64,000 nt of DNA from Sympetrum striolatum. Taxonomy: Eukaryota > Arthropoda > Insecta > Odonata > Libellulidae. Both the position numbers and the translations under genes were made by a program. The notes under the pieces are model-generated. The model was not told where the DNA came from, did no database searches, and worked only from the letters and a program-made list of their open reading frames with translations. Position 1 is the first letter of the stretch. Each line of letters begins with the position of its first letter. The stretch is from the NCBI GenBank assembly GCA_947579665.1, contig CANPUZ010000051.1, positions 310,001-374,000 of the forward strand. Reading direction: 5' to 3'. Below are positions 10,880 to 21,621 of the stretch, in pieces.

Positions 10880-11261
10880 TTTAGTTGGCTTTGAACCAAG
10901 ATCAGATCAAATTGACTTCAATAAATAAATACACGTAAATTTCACTTTTATCGGTTACAGGCTTTTGTTCATTTGGAGAATTTAATTAGAAGGAACAGTC
11001 ATACAGAGTCGAGACAAATACCAAAAGAACGGAAATTGAATACAGATTCTTATTTTGGCCAAGAATTATTGTTATCGAATCGTAATTTGGAGAAATTCGA
11101 CGAAATAAGCGTATATTTTCCATAATTTCGAGTTAGTAAACAACTCATCCCCCTGAAAACCAATCCCATTGTTGAATCCACGCATTTCCCAGTAAAGAAC
11201 AGAATGGGATTTCAGTTGTGTATACTAAATAAAGGTATTTTACTCATTAGACGACCGGCGA
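10880..11261 (+). mobile_element. SINE-A copy 3, abutting array A7
   Basis: Shows GGTTACAGGCTTTTG, ACCAAAAGAACGGAAATTG (block 1) and AGTAAACAACTCATCCCCCT followed by AATCCCATTGTTGAATCC (block 2). It ends in TTGTGTATACTAAATAAAGG, a 3' segment shared with copy 9 near 35.5 kb. Array A7 begins at its 3' end. Confidence 0.8.
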
Positions 11262-11440
11262 CTTGAGCTAAGCGTTCCATTGCCAAACCAAGCCGACTAT
11301 AAGCAATCTAAGCAGACTATAAACAAACTAAGCTAACTCTTAGCAATGTAAGCGGCCCTTGAGCGAAATAAGTGGACTGTAAGCGAAGTAAGCCGATTGG
11401 AAGGAAACTGAGCGGACTCTGAGCAAACTTAGCTGTCTCA
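11262..11440 (+). repeat. 20-bp array A7 (AAGCGGACTCTAAGCAATCT)
   Basis: About nine degenerate units of the same subfamily as A5 (two AAGC words per unit). The array starts a few bases after SINE-A copy 3. Confidence 0.85.
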
Positions 11441-12203
11441 CAATAATTTAGAGAGAAAAGAAGAAAAAAGAGTATGAATCCGTGATTATAAACAATTGGT
11501 TGCCATGACGACTGATGCAAATGCCTTACTCGAATACGAACTAATGGAAAAAGTAATCACAAATTTTCTATCAAAACACGAATAATCCATAAATATAAAT
11601 CCGTATAAAAGTGTCGGAGCGATAAATAAATCAAGAGAAAGAAAAATCGGTTCCATTGGCTATATCTTTGTTGGGAACAAAAGACCAGAAAGAGTGTGTA
11701 AAGGCGCAGAGTATTTGTGGAGTTAATCCTCTTTCGTGCCACTCCCGATAGGGGGCAGGGCATTACACCGTCGGATTACAACAAGGGGAGGAAATATCGC
11801 GCCCAAAGAAAGGAAGCTGTCTCTGGACCACTTATTCGTCTTAACAGATGAATTCTGATAAAGCGCAACTGACAACCGTTACTCAAAGAGTAGACTCATA
11901 ATTGAATCGAAGTATTAATGTGCCGAATTCAAACATAGAAACATACCAAAGAATGGCGATCATAATTTCATGAGTTAAAATAGAGCAGAAATTTCCAGAA
12001 ACCCGTGTTCAATTCTCAACGACAACGGCCAATTATTAACACTTTGACGCTTTTGGTTGATAAATAGTGTTTTTTTAGTTTGATTCATTCGTTTTTCTGT
12101 TCTAGTGCATCATGATTTGCTACGAATCAACAGAACTGTGTCCGATAATATTGCGATGATAGTTTTATGCCTCAGTTAAACATCGCTACCTTACACATAT
12201 TAC
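11441..12203. other. Spacer without recognised feature
   Basis: No repeat or gene signal was recognised. Short minus-strand frames at 11,317-11,763 partly overlap array A7 and are not supported. Confidence 0.4.
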
Positions 12204-12510
12204 AGGGCGTCCCAAAAAGTAGTGATAATCGGAAGAGCTCATCTTAAGCCATCCAAGTCACCCCCCCTTTATAGGGTGTCCGCTTTTCATTCGTTTTCGA
12301 GTTACGAATTTTTCGTATTTTTTGATAAAAACGTGATTTTGGGGAAATTTTTTCCCCATGGTGACGTAAATAATTAAGATGTAGAGTACAATTGTTTTCT
12401 CTTGAATAACTTAATAGTTGCTTTAACCTACAAAAAAATATTTCCTATAACGTCTGCTCCCATTCCCAGTCAGAACAGAATTTCAAATTTCAAAAACTGT
12501 GACAATTGAA
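12204..12510 (+). mobile_element. Family C element, copy 1
   Basis: Begins CAGGGCGTCCCAAAAAGTAG followed by TGATAATCGG and shares TTCATTCGTTTTCGAGTTA, ATGGTGACGTAAATAATTAA and AATAGTTGCTTTAACC with copies at 34,154 and (minus strand) 41,222-41,545. No coding sequence is present, so it is a non-autonomous element. A terminus of GTCCCAAAAAG type is common in animal transposon ends, but I cannot assign a superfamily. Confidence 0.65.
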
Positions 12511-12669
12511 ATGTTCCAGGATAAATTAAAATAAATTCACATCTTTCTTTGATAACCATTTTAAAAAATTAAATTAAAGTTCCCAATTCATCAGCTATTT
12601 ACCGCGTGAATTTCATTGTGCTACCTTCACGGGAACATACTTAAAATTCGATTTATTCGCGGAATGACT

Positions 12670-13000
12670 GCGGTGCGTAGAATGCATTGTTGGGAAACCT
12701 TAGTTAAGCCTTGGCTCCAAACAATGGTCCCTACTTAGTAATACTCGCGAGGGATATTGTTGTTGACTTCGCCTAGTAACGAGGGGGAAGGGGTATTTCT
12801 TCTAACCAATAAAGAGTGAATAGTCAACGCCAATTAGATAAATCTTTTTATAATTTTGATAATAAAACACATTTGATATAACGCCAATTCGAGTTGCAAT
12901 TGAGGTGTTGACTCTTCCGTTAAAACAGAAAATCTTCGACTTAACTACGTTTTAAAATCTAATTTTTAAGTATGTCGCCGTTAAAATAGCTCAAAAAATG
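12670..13000 (+). mobile_element. Family D element, copy 1
   Basis: Collinear with 40,060-40,390. Shared phrases include GCATTGTTGGGAAA, CTCGCGAGGGATATTGTTGT, GACTTCGCCT and AAAATAGCTCAAAAA. Near the 5' end ATTGTTGGGAA pairs imperfectly with TTCCAACAAT, giving a hairpin whose loop contains a CTTAGTTA word. No open reading frame. Confidence 0.7.
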
Positions 13001-13575
13001 TCCTATTTCCTTTTACGTGTGAAATATTCGTTACTCCTCCTCATTGCATGAATATACGCTAAATTAGTTTTCCTACGAGAGTATGCTATGACCGCATGTG
13101 GTCCATATTGTGGTCTCGCAGCTTCCAGAGATTAATGCTGATGATAGCGGCGGGATCCCCTCCTGTACCATTTATCCAGCATCCAATCTCTTCCCTAATT
13201 TGAAAACATATCTTACATTACGCCGAGGGATTCTTACTTGGGTTATGTGCTTTCCTCTTTCGTAAACATTGATATAATATTCCACATAACAACAACACTC
13301 ACGTGGACATTGTTGACTTAGTTTCCATGACAACATGGCGATTGTTTACTACGTTAGGCAATTTGAATAGCTTAAATGGAAAATTTTCAATTCAAGTTCA
13401 GAACGAAAAGAGTATTTAAATATCTTCCTCATTTTTAACATGGCTGATACGACAATATCGCTTTTATTTATATTGTTGGGCATTTTACAAAGCTCTGATG
13501 GAATTTTTTAAAATTTATGTTGTGAAGGATACATTATTGTAAATTTTATTCGATGGCTTAAATTGGTTGCTAACA
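13001..13575. other. Spacer without recognised gene
   Basis: Nothing recognised until 13,590-13,665, where the TTGTTGCTATGACCACGAAA repeat also present at 8,550-8,625 appears. Confidence 0.4.
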
Positions 13576-13989
13576 CAATATCGTAATGTTGCTAAGATAA
13601 TGTTGCTATGACAATTTTGCTACCTATTTGTTGCTATGACCACGAAAATTTTCTCTCTTCATAATAATCTAGCTGAAATGAGCGGATATTTTATAACGCG
13701 AACATATTAAAGTTTTTTCTTAGTCTTAATTCTATATCACTGCGAAAGAATAGCGAATTTTTCTCTCTTTTTTCGAAATACAGTCTGAATTCGGTATTCC
13801 ATTCTTCTTCGAAGGCGTCTTTGCATTGGAGCATGCATCGAATACATATAAATACATGAATGCGTAATGGCGCAGGAGAATGCGGGGGAGCGATAAAACG
13901 CGGGAATCTACGTGCAGATGGAGCTGCAATCGCCTTCAATATGGCTCTGGCATAAGATAAAGAGAATTTGCTAATAGTCGAAAACTGCT

Positions 13990-14430
13990 TCTCAGCGGAA
14001 ACTCAGCGAACTCAGTGGAATCAGCGGACTCAGCGGAACCTAAGCGGGCACGCTTAGCAGAATCTAAGCGGAAACTCAGTGAACTTAACGGAATCTTAGC
14101 AGATACTCAGCAAACTTAGCGGAATCTAAGACGAAAAATAATACTTTTTTAAGACTGTATAATATATATAAATATTATATTTAAACTATTTAACAATAAT
14201 AATAAAGGTAATTTTTAACGCTCAGCTACTACTCAGCGGAATCCAAGCGGAAAAATAATAATAATTTTTCTAACAGTGTATAATATATTTATATATAATA
14301 TTCAATCTATTAAAGAATAATAAAAATTAAAATCATTTTTAACACTAAGCTGTTACTCAGCGAACTCAGCGGAATCAAAGCGGAAAGATAATACATTTTT
14401 AAAACTTTATAATAACTAATCATGTATAAT
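13990..14430 (+). repeat. Composite repeat A8: GCGGAA core alternating with AT-rich 125-bp units
   Basis: The first 140 bases are irregular AGCGGAATCTAAGCGGAAAC units at about 10-20-bp spacing. After that a longer unit repeats three times, about 122-130 bp apart: a pair of CAGCGGAATC words, an AATAATA(A) run, then GTATAATAT and further AT-rich DNA. The core is recognisably of the 20-bp family, embedded in a larger unit found nowhere else in the window. Confidence 0.7.
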
Positions 14431-14529
14431 TTCACAGTGATTATGTTTGAAAGTATCCAATGAGTGTAAAAAAGCATATTATGATGAAATACCTGATTCT
14501 AAAAATTGCTTAAATAATAGATTTGAAAA

Positions 14530-14780
14530 GTGTCTTTTGGTTTGAGATTTGAGGATATAGGAGCAGTAATAACTGCGAGTCCACTCTGGCTACGAACCAA
14601 GGACTTTCAGGGAAACAGAAAAACTCGTTCGCAAAACACTTAAATGACTGCTTTTCCTATTTCTATTTACTCGGAAAATGCTTTTCTAGAAATATCTGAA
14701 ATCTTTCCAACAAAAATTCGATAAGGATCTGGTATCGAACCAAGGACCATTTACGCAAAATGTGAATACATATAACGACC
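14530..14780 (-). repeat. Two tRNA-like T-arm units (~145 bp apart)
   Basis: Two plus-strand phrases, CTGGCTACGAACCAAGGAC (about 14,588) and CTGGTATCGAACCAAGGACC (about 14,731), read on the minus strand as B-box-like GGTTCG elements. They resemble the four-unit run at 3.36-3.92 kb. Intact tRNA folding is not visible. Confidence 0.45.
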
Positions 14781-14936
14781 TAATTAGGGATTACACCAAT
14801 TAAATTCAAACTTTGAAGTATATGTCATACTGGGAAGGTCCAAAAATAAGATTCCGGTTATCTGAAATGCATATGGCGGAATGTATTCTAATTCAGATTA
14901 TATAAATGTTAACAATTCGTACACTGAAATATCTCA

Positions 14937-15012
14937 GCATGAACTTAGCGAACTCAACCTGTTCTCAGCGAAGTCATCAGTCCCTTAACGAAGTAATCTG
15001 ACGATTCACAAA
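14937..15012 (+). repeat. Short 20-bp array A9
   Basis: Three to four units near CTCAGCGAAGTCATCAGTCC. It lies between unremarkable sequence on both sides. Confidence 0.65.
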
Positions 15013-15784
15013 TCTGTGAAATGATAGAATCACAACTCATCATAGACATACGAAATGGGAATCTTAAATTAGTTTCTCCTGTTTTAGTGGTATATTTAAC
15101 TTCGTGGGACCATTTTTACCAATTTTATTCTCCAAAGGAAACGAAATCACAATAATATTCTCTTAGTGATAACTTGTAAGCTTTAATACTTATATTTAGA
15201 AGTCAACAGTCCAGAAATATTCACCAAAGTGTACTAAAAGATCCAAGTTTGAACTTTTAGAAGTATGTCTGGAAATATCTGAATCCTAAATTATAGAGTG
15301 AGTGAAAAATGAATCACCAAGGATTCCTTACTCTGGCAATCCCCTTGGCTAATCAAGGGATACGGGGGTGCGAATGGCCCAGGGAAAAGAGGCTGTGTCC
15401 ATTACAATTCCCCATCTCTGCGTGCTGATGAAATTTGGATTCCACAAACCTGGAACACTCATCTTTTTAACAACCTTCCCGATTCATAAACTGCACGGAA
15501 AATATACCACAGAATGTATGTATGTATCTTATATTACAATCACCTATGTGTGTGTATAATTATGCATATGTAAGAATTTATTTCCTGACCGAGTGGAAGC
15601 AGCTAACAAATGTTTTGCAACGCATTTAGTAGGAGATCAAGTGCACCTCACTCCTCATCACGATAAGTAAGCCTCATTACCCCTCGTACCAGCTCTAGGA
15701 CGGTTCTGTCTGAACTTTTCTTTGAACACTTTCTTCAAACAGATTCCTTTATAGGCTGGGCTATAGCTATAGGATAGGGTGAAG
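15013..15784. other. Spacer with CCTCACTCCTCATC motif
   Basis: Contains CACCTCACTCCTCATCACG (15,643) followed by TAAGCCTCATTACCCCTCG and, further on, TCTGAACTTTTCTTTG. The same three words occur in order at 16,038-16,110 on the other side of array A10. No gene was recognised. Confidence 0.5.
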
Positions 15785-15975
15785 CCTGATAATGATTAGT
15801 GAACTCAGATTGTGATGACTCCGCTTAGTGATTATCATGCTTACTTTGTGATGACTGCGCTCAGTAATTGATTTGTGAGCTTCGTTTATTCCACATGGAA
15901 AAGATTGGAGCGCTAACTTTGTGATGACTTGGCTTAGTAAGTGATTAGTGCGCTTAGTTTGCGACGGTTTCACCC
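15785..15975 (-). repeat. 20-bp array A10, flanked by a direct repeat
   Basis: About nine irregular units near GCTTAGTGATTAGTGCGCTT, interrupted around 15,880-15,905. The ~90-bp direct repeats at 15,640-15,730 and 16,030-16,115 bracket the array, as if it sat inside a duplicated segment. Confidence 0.75.
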
Positions 15976-16474
15976 ACAACATAAGTTACCAAACTTTCTT
16001 TTAGGTGAATACTTTGCAGACAAAGGAGTCACACCGAACTACCTCACTCCTCATCCTCCTAGGTAAGCCTCACTACCCCCCGCACTAGGTGGTCTGAACT
16101 TTTCTTTGGAGATACTTTTCTCGAATTTTCGAGTTTGGCTGCGGAAGATGCCTTCTTCTTTTGATTGATGTATTTCAATAAATCAATCTTTGACATTTGA
16201 ATCAGATAAGAGGCTTTCGTCTCCAGGAATAGATGGATGAGGGATGAGGTAGGAGGAGGGGGGTGTCGGGAACAGGCAGTGCCCTTAGCGGGCGGGGAGA
16301 GAAATACTTATTTCGCACCTTTTTTGATCGGGAGTTTAGTTTCGCATGAGTGGATTCGGGAGATGAATTCCTTCGAAGGATATTTCAAAAGGAAGCCAAT
16401 TTACAGAGCACGATTATACGGAGCGAAAAAACTTGCCCCTATTTGTTAACCGTTTTTAAAAATAAATTTAATGC
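15976..16474. other. Spacer with second CCTCACTCCTCATC copy
   Basis: The repeat at 16,038-16,110 matches 15,643-15,725. A 70-codon open frame at 16,237-16,449 has no recognisable domain or splice context. Confidence 0.4.
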
Positions 16475-16972
16475 TAAACCAAGTCCGCTTAGTTTATGAT
16501 TCGGGAGCTCAGCTTGTGATTAGTGAGCTTAGTTCAAGATTCATTGGCTGAGAATGTCGTTAGTGCGTTTAGTTTACGATTAGTGCGCTTAATATGCAAT
16601 TAATCAGTTCGTTAATTATGGAAATGGAGTGCTTAGTTAATGATTCCGTCGCTTAGTTTATGATTAGGTCGCTTAGTTGACAAATACTTCACCGAGCATA
16701 TGATTAGTTCGATTAGTTTATGATTAGTACGCTTAGTTTATGAATAGTTTGCTTAGTTTATGATTAGTTTGCTTAGTTTATGATTAGTTCGCTTAGTTTA
16801 TGATTGGTGCGCTTAGATTATGATTAGGTCGCCTAGTTAACGAATGCTTCGCTGTGCATGTGATTAATAAGCTTTGTTTTTGATTAGTACGCTTAACTTC
16901 TGATCAGTGCGCTTAGCTTCTGATTCGCTTAGGTTATGATTAGTGCGCTTAGTTTCATATAAATCGCAAATC
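16475..16972 (-). repeat. 20-bp array A11 (TGATTAGTACGCTTAGTTTA)
   Basis: About 24 units. Between 16,700 and 16,820 they are nearly identical, so that part was homogenised most recently. Toward both ends units diverge, the usual pattern for tandem arrays amplified by unequal exchange or slippage. Confidence 0.95.
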
Positions 16973-17079
16973 AGCGAGTAACTTCCCTATCTGTAAATAG
17001 TCTTACTGCATATAAATGGTAGAAAGTTTGTATGTCCGCTCAAAACTCGAGGACCACAATATTTACTCCTTTCAAAGTT

Positions 17080-17485
17080 TAAAGATGGTTAAATGTCTTC
17101 TCTCGGAAGATTATTGTCTACTTTTTGCTTACCCAATCGTCCCCGGTTCGACACCAGAACATGGAATGCTTTCTTCGTAAGAAATACACGAAACTCGATT
17201 TTACAGTTTGCGAGCTTCATTTCATTTGCAAAATTTAATAGCAAATAACAGTCGCAGGGAATAGAAATGGGCACCAAAAGAAAGGAAAATTAACAAACAT
17301 TCTTATTTCGGTCGTGGATTATCCTCTTCAAGTAGGTCTTTTGAGAATTCGCTCTAAAAAGAAGGAAATCTTCGAAAATGTCGAGACTGTAAACAAGCGG
17401 TTCGTCTCCTGGCGACCAATTCCTTTGTTGAATCCAATGCATTTTCCTCAAAGAAAACATTGGGGAGATTTAGGCTCATATAAAC
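17080..17485 (+). mobile_element. SINE-A copy 4
   Basis: Head CCCCGGTTCGACACCAG (about 17,140), TCGTAAGAAATACACG, then GGCACCAAAAGAAAGG and TTATTTCGGTCGTGGATTAT (block 1), and TGTAAACAAGCGG with GCGACCAATTCCTTTGTTG (block 2). It lies about 110 bases after array A11. Confidence 0.8.
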
Positions 17486-17660
17486 GCAATGGTGTAAAAT
17501 CAAGGTTGGTTCTAACTTGGTGGATTGCACGACCGATGGCTTGCGTACTCGACTGGCAAGTGCATCTCTTAGTCGTGCACGACTCGTGTCGTTAGCAATG
17601 TCCCAGTCGAGTGAAGAGCACCGAAGATACGAATCTCGCATTTAATTAAAATAATTCTCA
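17486..17660. other. Short inverted-repeat-rich spacer
   Basis: 17,520-17,590 contains ATTGCACGACCGATGGC and AGTCGTGCACGACTCGTGTC, with the 12-bp palindrome AGTCGTGCACGACT. It could be part of a tRNA-like or small foldback element but I cannot assign it. Confidence 0.3.
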
Positions 17661-17699
17661 TAAGCATCACAAAGAACTTGAGGTATTTCATTAAAACCG

Positions 17700-17965
17700 A
17701 CAAAAATCTTCCTCGAATGTCTTCCTCTTCATCAACGCATCTTTGTGTCCCACGAAGTCGAAAATAGAAATAAAAAAAGGAATATTAGTCAAAGATTCTT
17801 ATTTTTGGTAATGTGATGTAACTTTGGGTTCTGAACTCAGGGAACTTGGGGAAATAAGACGAAATATGTGTACGATTTTTCGGTTGTAAACAACTGGTTA
17901 CCCTGACGACAGAGGCGATTGTTGAGCTCAATTCTTGCGGTATAACTCTTCAACTACGCCTGGCA
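17700..17965 (+). mobile_element. SINE-A copy 5 (divergent, body only)
   Basis: AAAGATTCTTATTTTTGGTA (part of block 1) and GGTTGTAAACAACTGGTTAC with CCTGACGACAGAGGCGATTG (block 2) are in the right order and spacing. The head is not recognisable, so this is an older or 5'-truncated copy. Confidence 0.6.
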
Positions 17966-18204
17966 GAAAATGCAATAATTAAAAGTTATTATCTCGAAAA
18001 GTATTGGCCGTCTACGCCTTAATTAGGGTGCTCTTGTTTCCGGAGAGAGTAATCTAACTGTTTCAGCGATATCGGCCTGGTCATGAACCCGGTCCTCCAG
18101 TTGTGAGAGATTAATATAGTTTGAGATTGATATCAATATTTTATTTGGGAAATATCCCTAATGTTTTATATGGAAACACAGGAAAGTGTTTGAGAGGACT
18201 CATT

Positions 18205-19050
18205 TGACGAGCGCACTAATCAGTTACTGAGCGCAGTCAACACAACAAAAAATGTGAGCGAACAAATCGGAAACTAAGCGCAATGATCACACACAAAGTG
18301 GACCATTCACACAGTAAGCGCACTCATCACTTAGTCAGCGATCTCATCACTTACACAGCGGACTCATCATTTACTAAGCTCTACTAAGCACAACGAAGCA
18401 AATTCATCACAAATAAAGCGATCGAATCACTTACTTATCGTAGTCATCAAAAGGTTAGAACAAAAAACATTTGATGAGCAAACTAATCACTTACTAAGCG
18501 CAGTCAACACGAAGGGAGTGAACAAATCAAAAACTAAGCGTGCTAATCACAAACTAAGCGAACTCAACACAAACTAAGCGAAATAATCACAAATTAAGCG
18601 CACCTATCATTAAATAAGCGCGCTAATTACTTACTGAGCGCAACTATTACTAATTGAGCGAACAAATCAGAAACTAAGCGTACAAAATAAGGAAATTAAT
18701 CACAAGGTAAGTGCACTCATCCATTACTCGGCACTTTCATCGCTTATTCAGCGGGCTCATTATTTACTAAGCTCTACTAAGCGCAAAATAAGTGAATTCA
18801 TCAGAAAAAAAGCCATATAATCACTTACTAAGCGAAGTAATCAGAAAGATAGCGTAAAAATCATTTGATAATCGAACTAATCACTTTCTCACAAAATGAG
18901 CGAGAAAATCAGCAACTAAGCGCTCTCATCAGTTACTCAGCGGACTCATCATAATCTTAGCTCACTAAGCATATACTAAACGGACTTATCACTTACTAAG
19001 CTCACCAAGCACAAACTAAGCGCACTTAAAACAACATATGCGTACATAGT
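18205..19050 (+). repeat. 20-bp array A12 (CTAAGCGCACTAATCACTTA)
   Basis: About 40 units. It mixes units with GCACTAATCA, GGACTCATCA and GAACAAATCA, and two places (about 18,375 and 18,775) carry the same compound GCTCTACTAAGC junction, indicating duplication of a larger block of roughly 400 bases within the array. Confidence 0.95.
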
Positions 19051-19370
19051 TTGAGAGTGATAACAATATTCAAGATAAACAGAATGCAAGGGTTTTTTTA
19101 AATCCGCCTTAAATCAAAGAAGGAATTCGAAGAATCTTTTTATGTTTCGAGATATAATCTGATCGATGGTTGTGCGTTCCGCCGACAGGTGTCTCTGCAG
19201 TTCGCTTTCCCAAACGATAAGGAAAAAGTGACAAATGAAATCATTTCTCAGACGTCCGTTTGAGATATACCGATAGAGGGGGTGGAGATAAGGTGGAGTT
19301 TAGGAATCGTCTTTAGAGTTGCGGAAATGTCTTAATGGGGGAGTCTAATAGTTACGCTGATCTGATTATT
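19051..19370. other. Spacer without recognised feature
   Basis: No repeat or gene signal recognised. Confidence 0.4.
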
Positions 19371-19374
19371 GGCA

Positions 19375-19640
19375 ACTAGACTTTCATTTGCAGAATTTAA
19401 TACAAAAAATGGTCGTACGAAGTTGAGACATGCACCAAGAGAAAGAAAATTGAATGAAGTTTCTTATTTTGGTCGTGCATTATAGTTTTCGATTCTAAAT
19501 TGAAAGAAATTGGGCTAAATTGACGAAACTTTAGTGATATTTCGCCGTAGTAAACAAACCAGTCCCCCTGACTGATTGGCGAATCCGATACATTCATTTT
19601 CCCACAAATAATAGACGGGTATTTTAAGTCCATTCCGAAT
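19375..19640 (+). mobile_element. SINE-A copy 6
   Basis: TTTCATTTGCAGAATTTAAT, GGTCGTACGAAGTTGAGAC, block 1 (CACCAAGAGAAAGAAAATTG, TTATTTTGGTCGTGCATTAT) and block 2 (AACCAGTCCCCCTGAC) are present. The B-box head is missing, so the copy is 5'-truncated. Confidence 0.75.
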
Positions 19641-20275
19641 TAAAGGTCGGAACTAATGTCGGAATTAATGCAGGCAATTTACTGTGATTTCAGCGAATGT
19701 AAACTATGATTAATAAATAGCAGGAAGAATAATACGGCCATTTTATATTGTTTTTCCGAAAATATTCAAAGGCACATTCCGGTAGGATGGAGAAGTAAAA
19801 ATCACGGATGATTTTAAGGCTCATTTGTATTGATACTCATTGTAAGTAATGTGCCTGAGTTCGATGCCGAGTGAGTGCAAATTACTCCCCTTTGAAATGC
19901 ATTGCGACAATTTTAAATGTTGATAGAGCAACAAATACAGGAGAAATATAAGGGCATTTTCCATCACTCCTCATCATGCTAAGCCTCATCACCCCCTTGC
20001 TCTGTCAAAGGTTCCAGATGTTGAAATGGCTGCAACTTTAACACTTATAAAAGTTAGTATAGAAACTTGAGAAGTCTTCTAGAAACCGCTTTGGAATAAG
20101 TGATTCGAAATGCACGGATTGTATTGGTGCACATGCGATGGCGAGTGATAGGAAAATGCTGTTTATAAAAGCGAAAGAATAAGAATGAGCTTACCTTGCT
20201 CATCGCTTCACACGGACGCGCAGGAAGACAGCTTCAGAGCCTGTGGAATAAAAGCGAATAAAAAGTCACACATTT
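19641..20275. other. Spacer without recognised gene
   Basis: 19,631-19,680 (TTTTAAGTCC, then ATGTCGGAATTAATG) resembles 37,490-37,550. A CATCACTCCTCATC phrase is at 19,964. No coding signal was recognised. Confidence 0.4.
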
Positions 20276-20372
20276 ATATTATGACAACTACGAAACACTT
20301 TTCGAAGAACTTTATTTCGAAATTCAAAATTTCGAGTCCGCAAAAAGTCGTCACAAATTCACCCAAAAACAA

Positions 20373-20405
20373 TACTTTCTCTATACTTCGTATATGGAGA
20401 AAGTA
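20373..20405 (+). repeat. Terminal hairpin of a family B element
   Basis: ACTTTCTC-TATAC-TTC-GTATA-TGGAGAAAGT forms a near-perfect hairpin. The same structure ends every family B copy. Here it directly precedes the start of copy B1, so the remnant of one element (perhaps from about 20,280) is joined end-to-start to another. Confidence 0.7.
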
Positions 20406-20407
20406 AA

Positions 20408-21417
20408 AATCTGATGTGGCCAGCACATGACTTTCTCCATGTATAAGATGTAAACATTTATCTACGACAGTAATTTCGAACTCTATATTCAATCTAAACT
20501 TGGAAGATGAGTGATTAATTTATATCATATTATCTTTTACGTCACAAACATTATAAATAATGTTTTTCGGGACATTTTCGATGAAAAAAGATGAAATGGC
20601 CCTTCGCCCCAGCGCCCAGAGCGCCCACATCGTACATAATCAGCAACTTCCGGTTTATCAGTATTTCACAAATAACTCCTACACAATCAGTGATACAAAA
20701 ATATTTTTCATACAAAAGTTATAGTAAATTCTATTTTCTAAAACATTTTTAGAAATAGTTTATACCTAAATATAATACTTATGGATATATTTCGAAAACC
20801 GGAAATGAGCTTTGAAAAATGAAGCTCGACTTCCGGTGAACCGATTTACTCCATAAACTAATCAACTCTACCAACACCAACTAAAATACTATATATGAAA
20901 TTTAGTTCCGATCCGACAAATAGTTTTTATGTTAGAGCGCCCACAAAGTACATAACAGCTACTTCCGGTTTATCGGTAATTCACGAATAACTCCTTATCA
21001 ACCGGTGATCCAAAAATATGTTAAATACAAAAGTTATAGTAAATCAGATTATCTAAAACTTTTATGAAAATACAATATACGTATATATCATATTTATGGA
21101 GATATTTTGAAAACCGGAAATGAGCTTTGATGAATGAGGCTCGACTTCCGGTTAACCGATTTACTTCAAACACTAATCAATTTCTGACAGCACACACCAC
21201 AGTACTATATATGAATTTTGGTATTGATACTACTAACAGTTTTCACGTTAGAGCGCCCACAAGCACAGACACACACACACACACACACACACAGACATCA
21301 TTCCGAAAATGACGTGTACTAGGGACCCCAAAACATGTATTTCCGTTGAAATCTCGAAGTCGATTTTTTTCATGAAAACAATTCTTTCTCTATACTTCGT
21401 ATATGGAGAAAGTAATA
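20408..21417 (+). mobile_element. Family B element, copy B1, with internally duplicated unit
   Basis: Starts CTGATGTGGCCAGCACATGA plus CTTTCTCC and ends in the GAGAAAGT hairpin at 21,384-21,415. An internal unit of about 315 bases (from GAGCGCCCACA, through ACTTCCGGTTTATC, to the next GAGCGCCCACAA) occurs twice, at about 20,624 and 20,938. Before the 3' end lies a CA run and GGGACCCCAAAACATGTATT. It has no open reading frame, so it is non-autonomous. Copies B2-B4 have one unit each. Superfamily unknown; the 3' hairpin recalls Helitron ends, but the other Helitron marks were not verified. Confidence 0.75.
21266..21296. repeat. CA microsatellite in B1
   Basis: A run of about 12 CA units near the 3' end of the family B element. 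The other copies have shorter CA- or CAGA-rich sequence at the same place, so expansion happened inside this copy. Confidence 0.9.
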
Positions 21418-21621
21418 ATTTAATCGAATTGAAAGATATTAAAGTCTTTCGCAATTTGCCTAAAATTTGATTTTTCTTTGCAAAAACGGAGATTTTAATT
21501 TAAAAAAAAACATAAATACAAAGCAAATTTTAGTTTTTTAAATTAGTACATATAAATAGCCCTTAACTAACCCTGAATTAAGGAGAAGTTGCACCAAGTA
21601 TTCCAAATAACTGATATCTAA

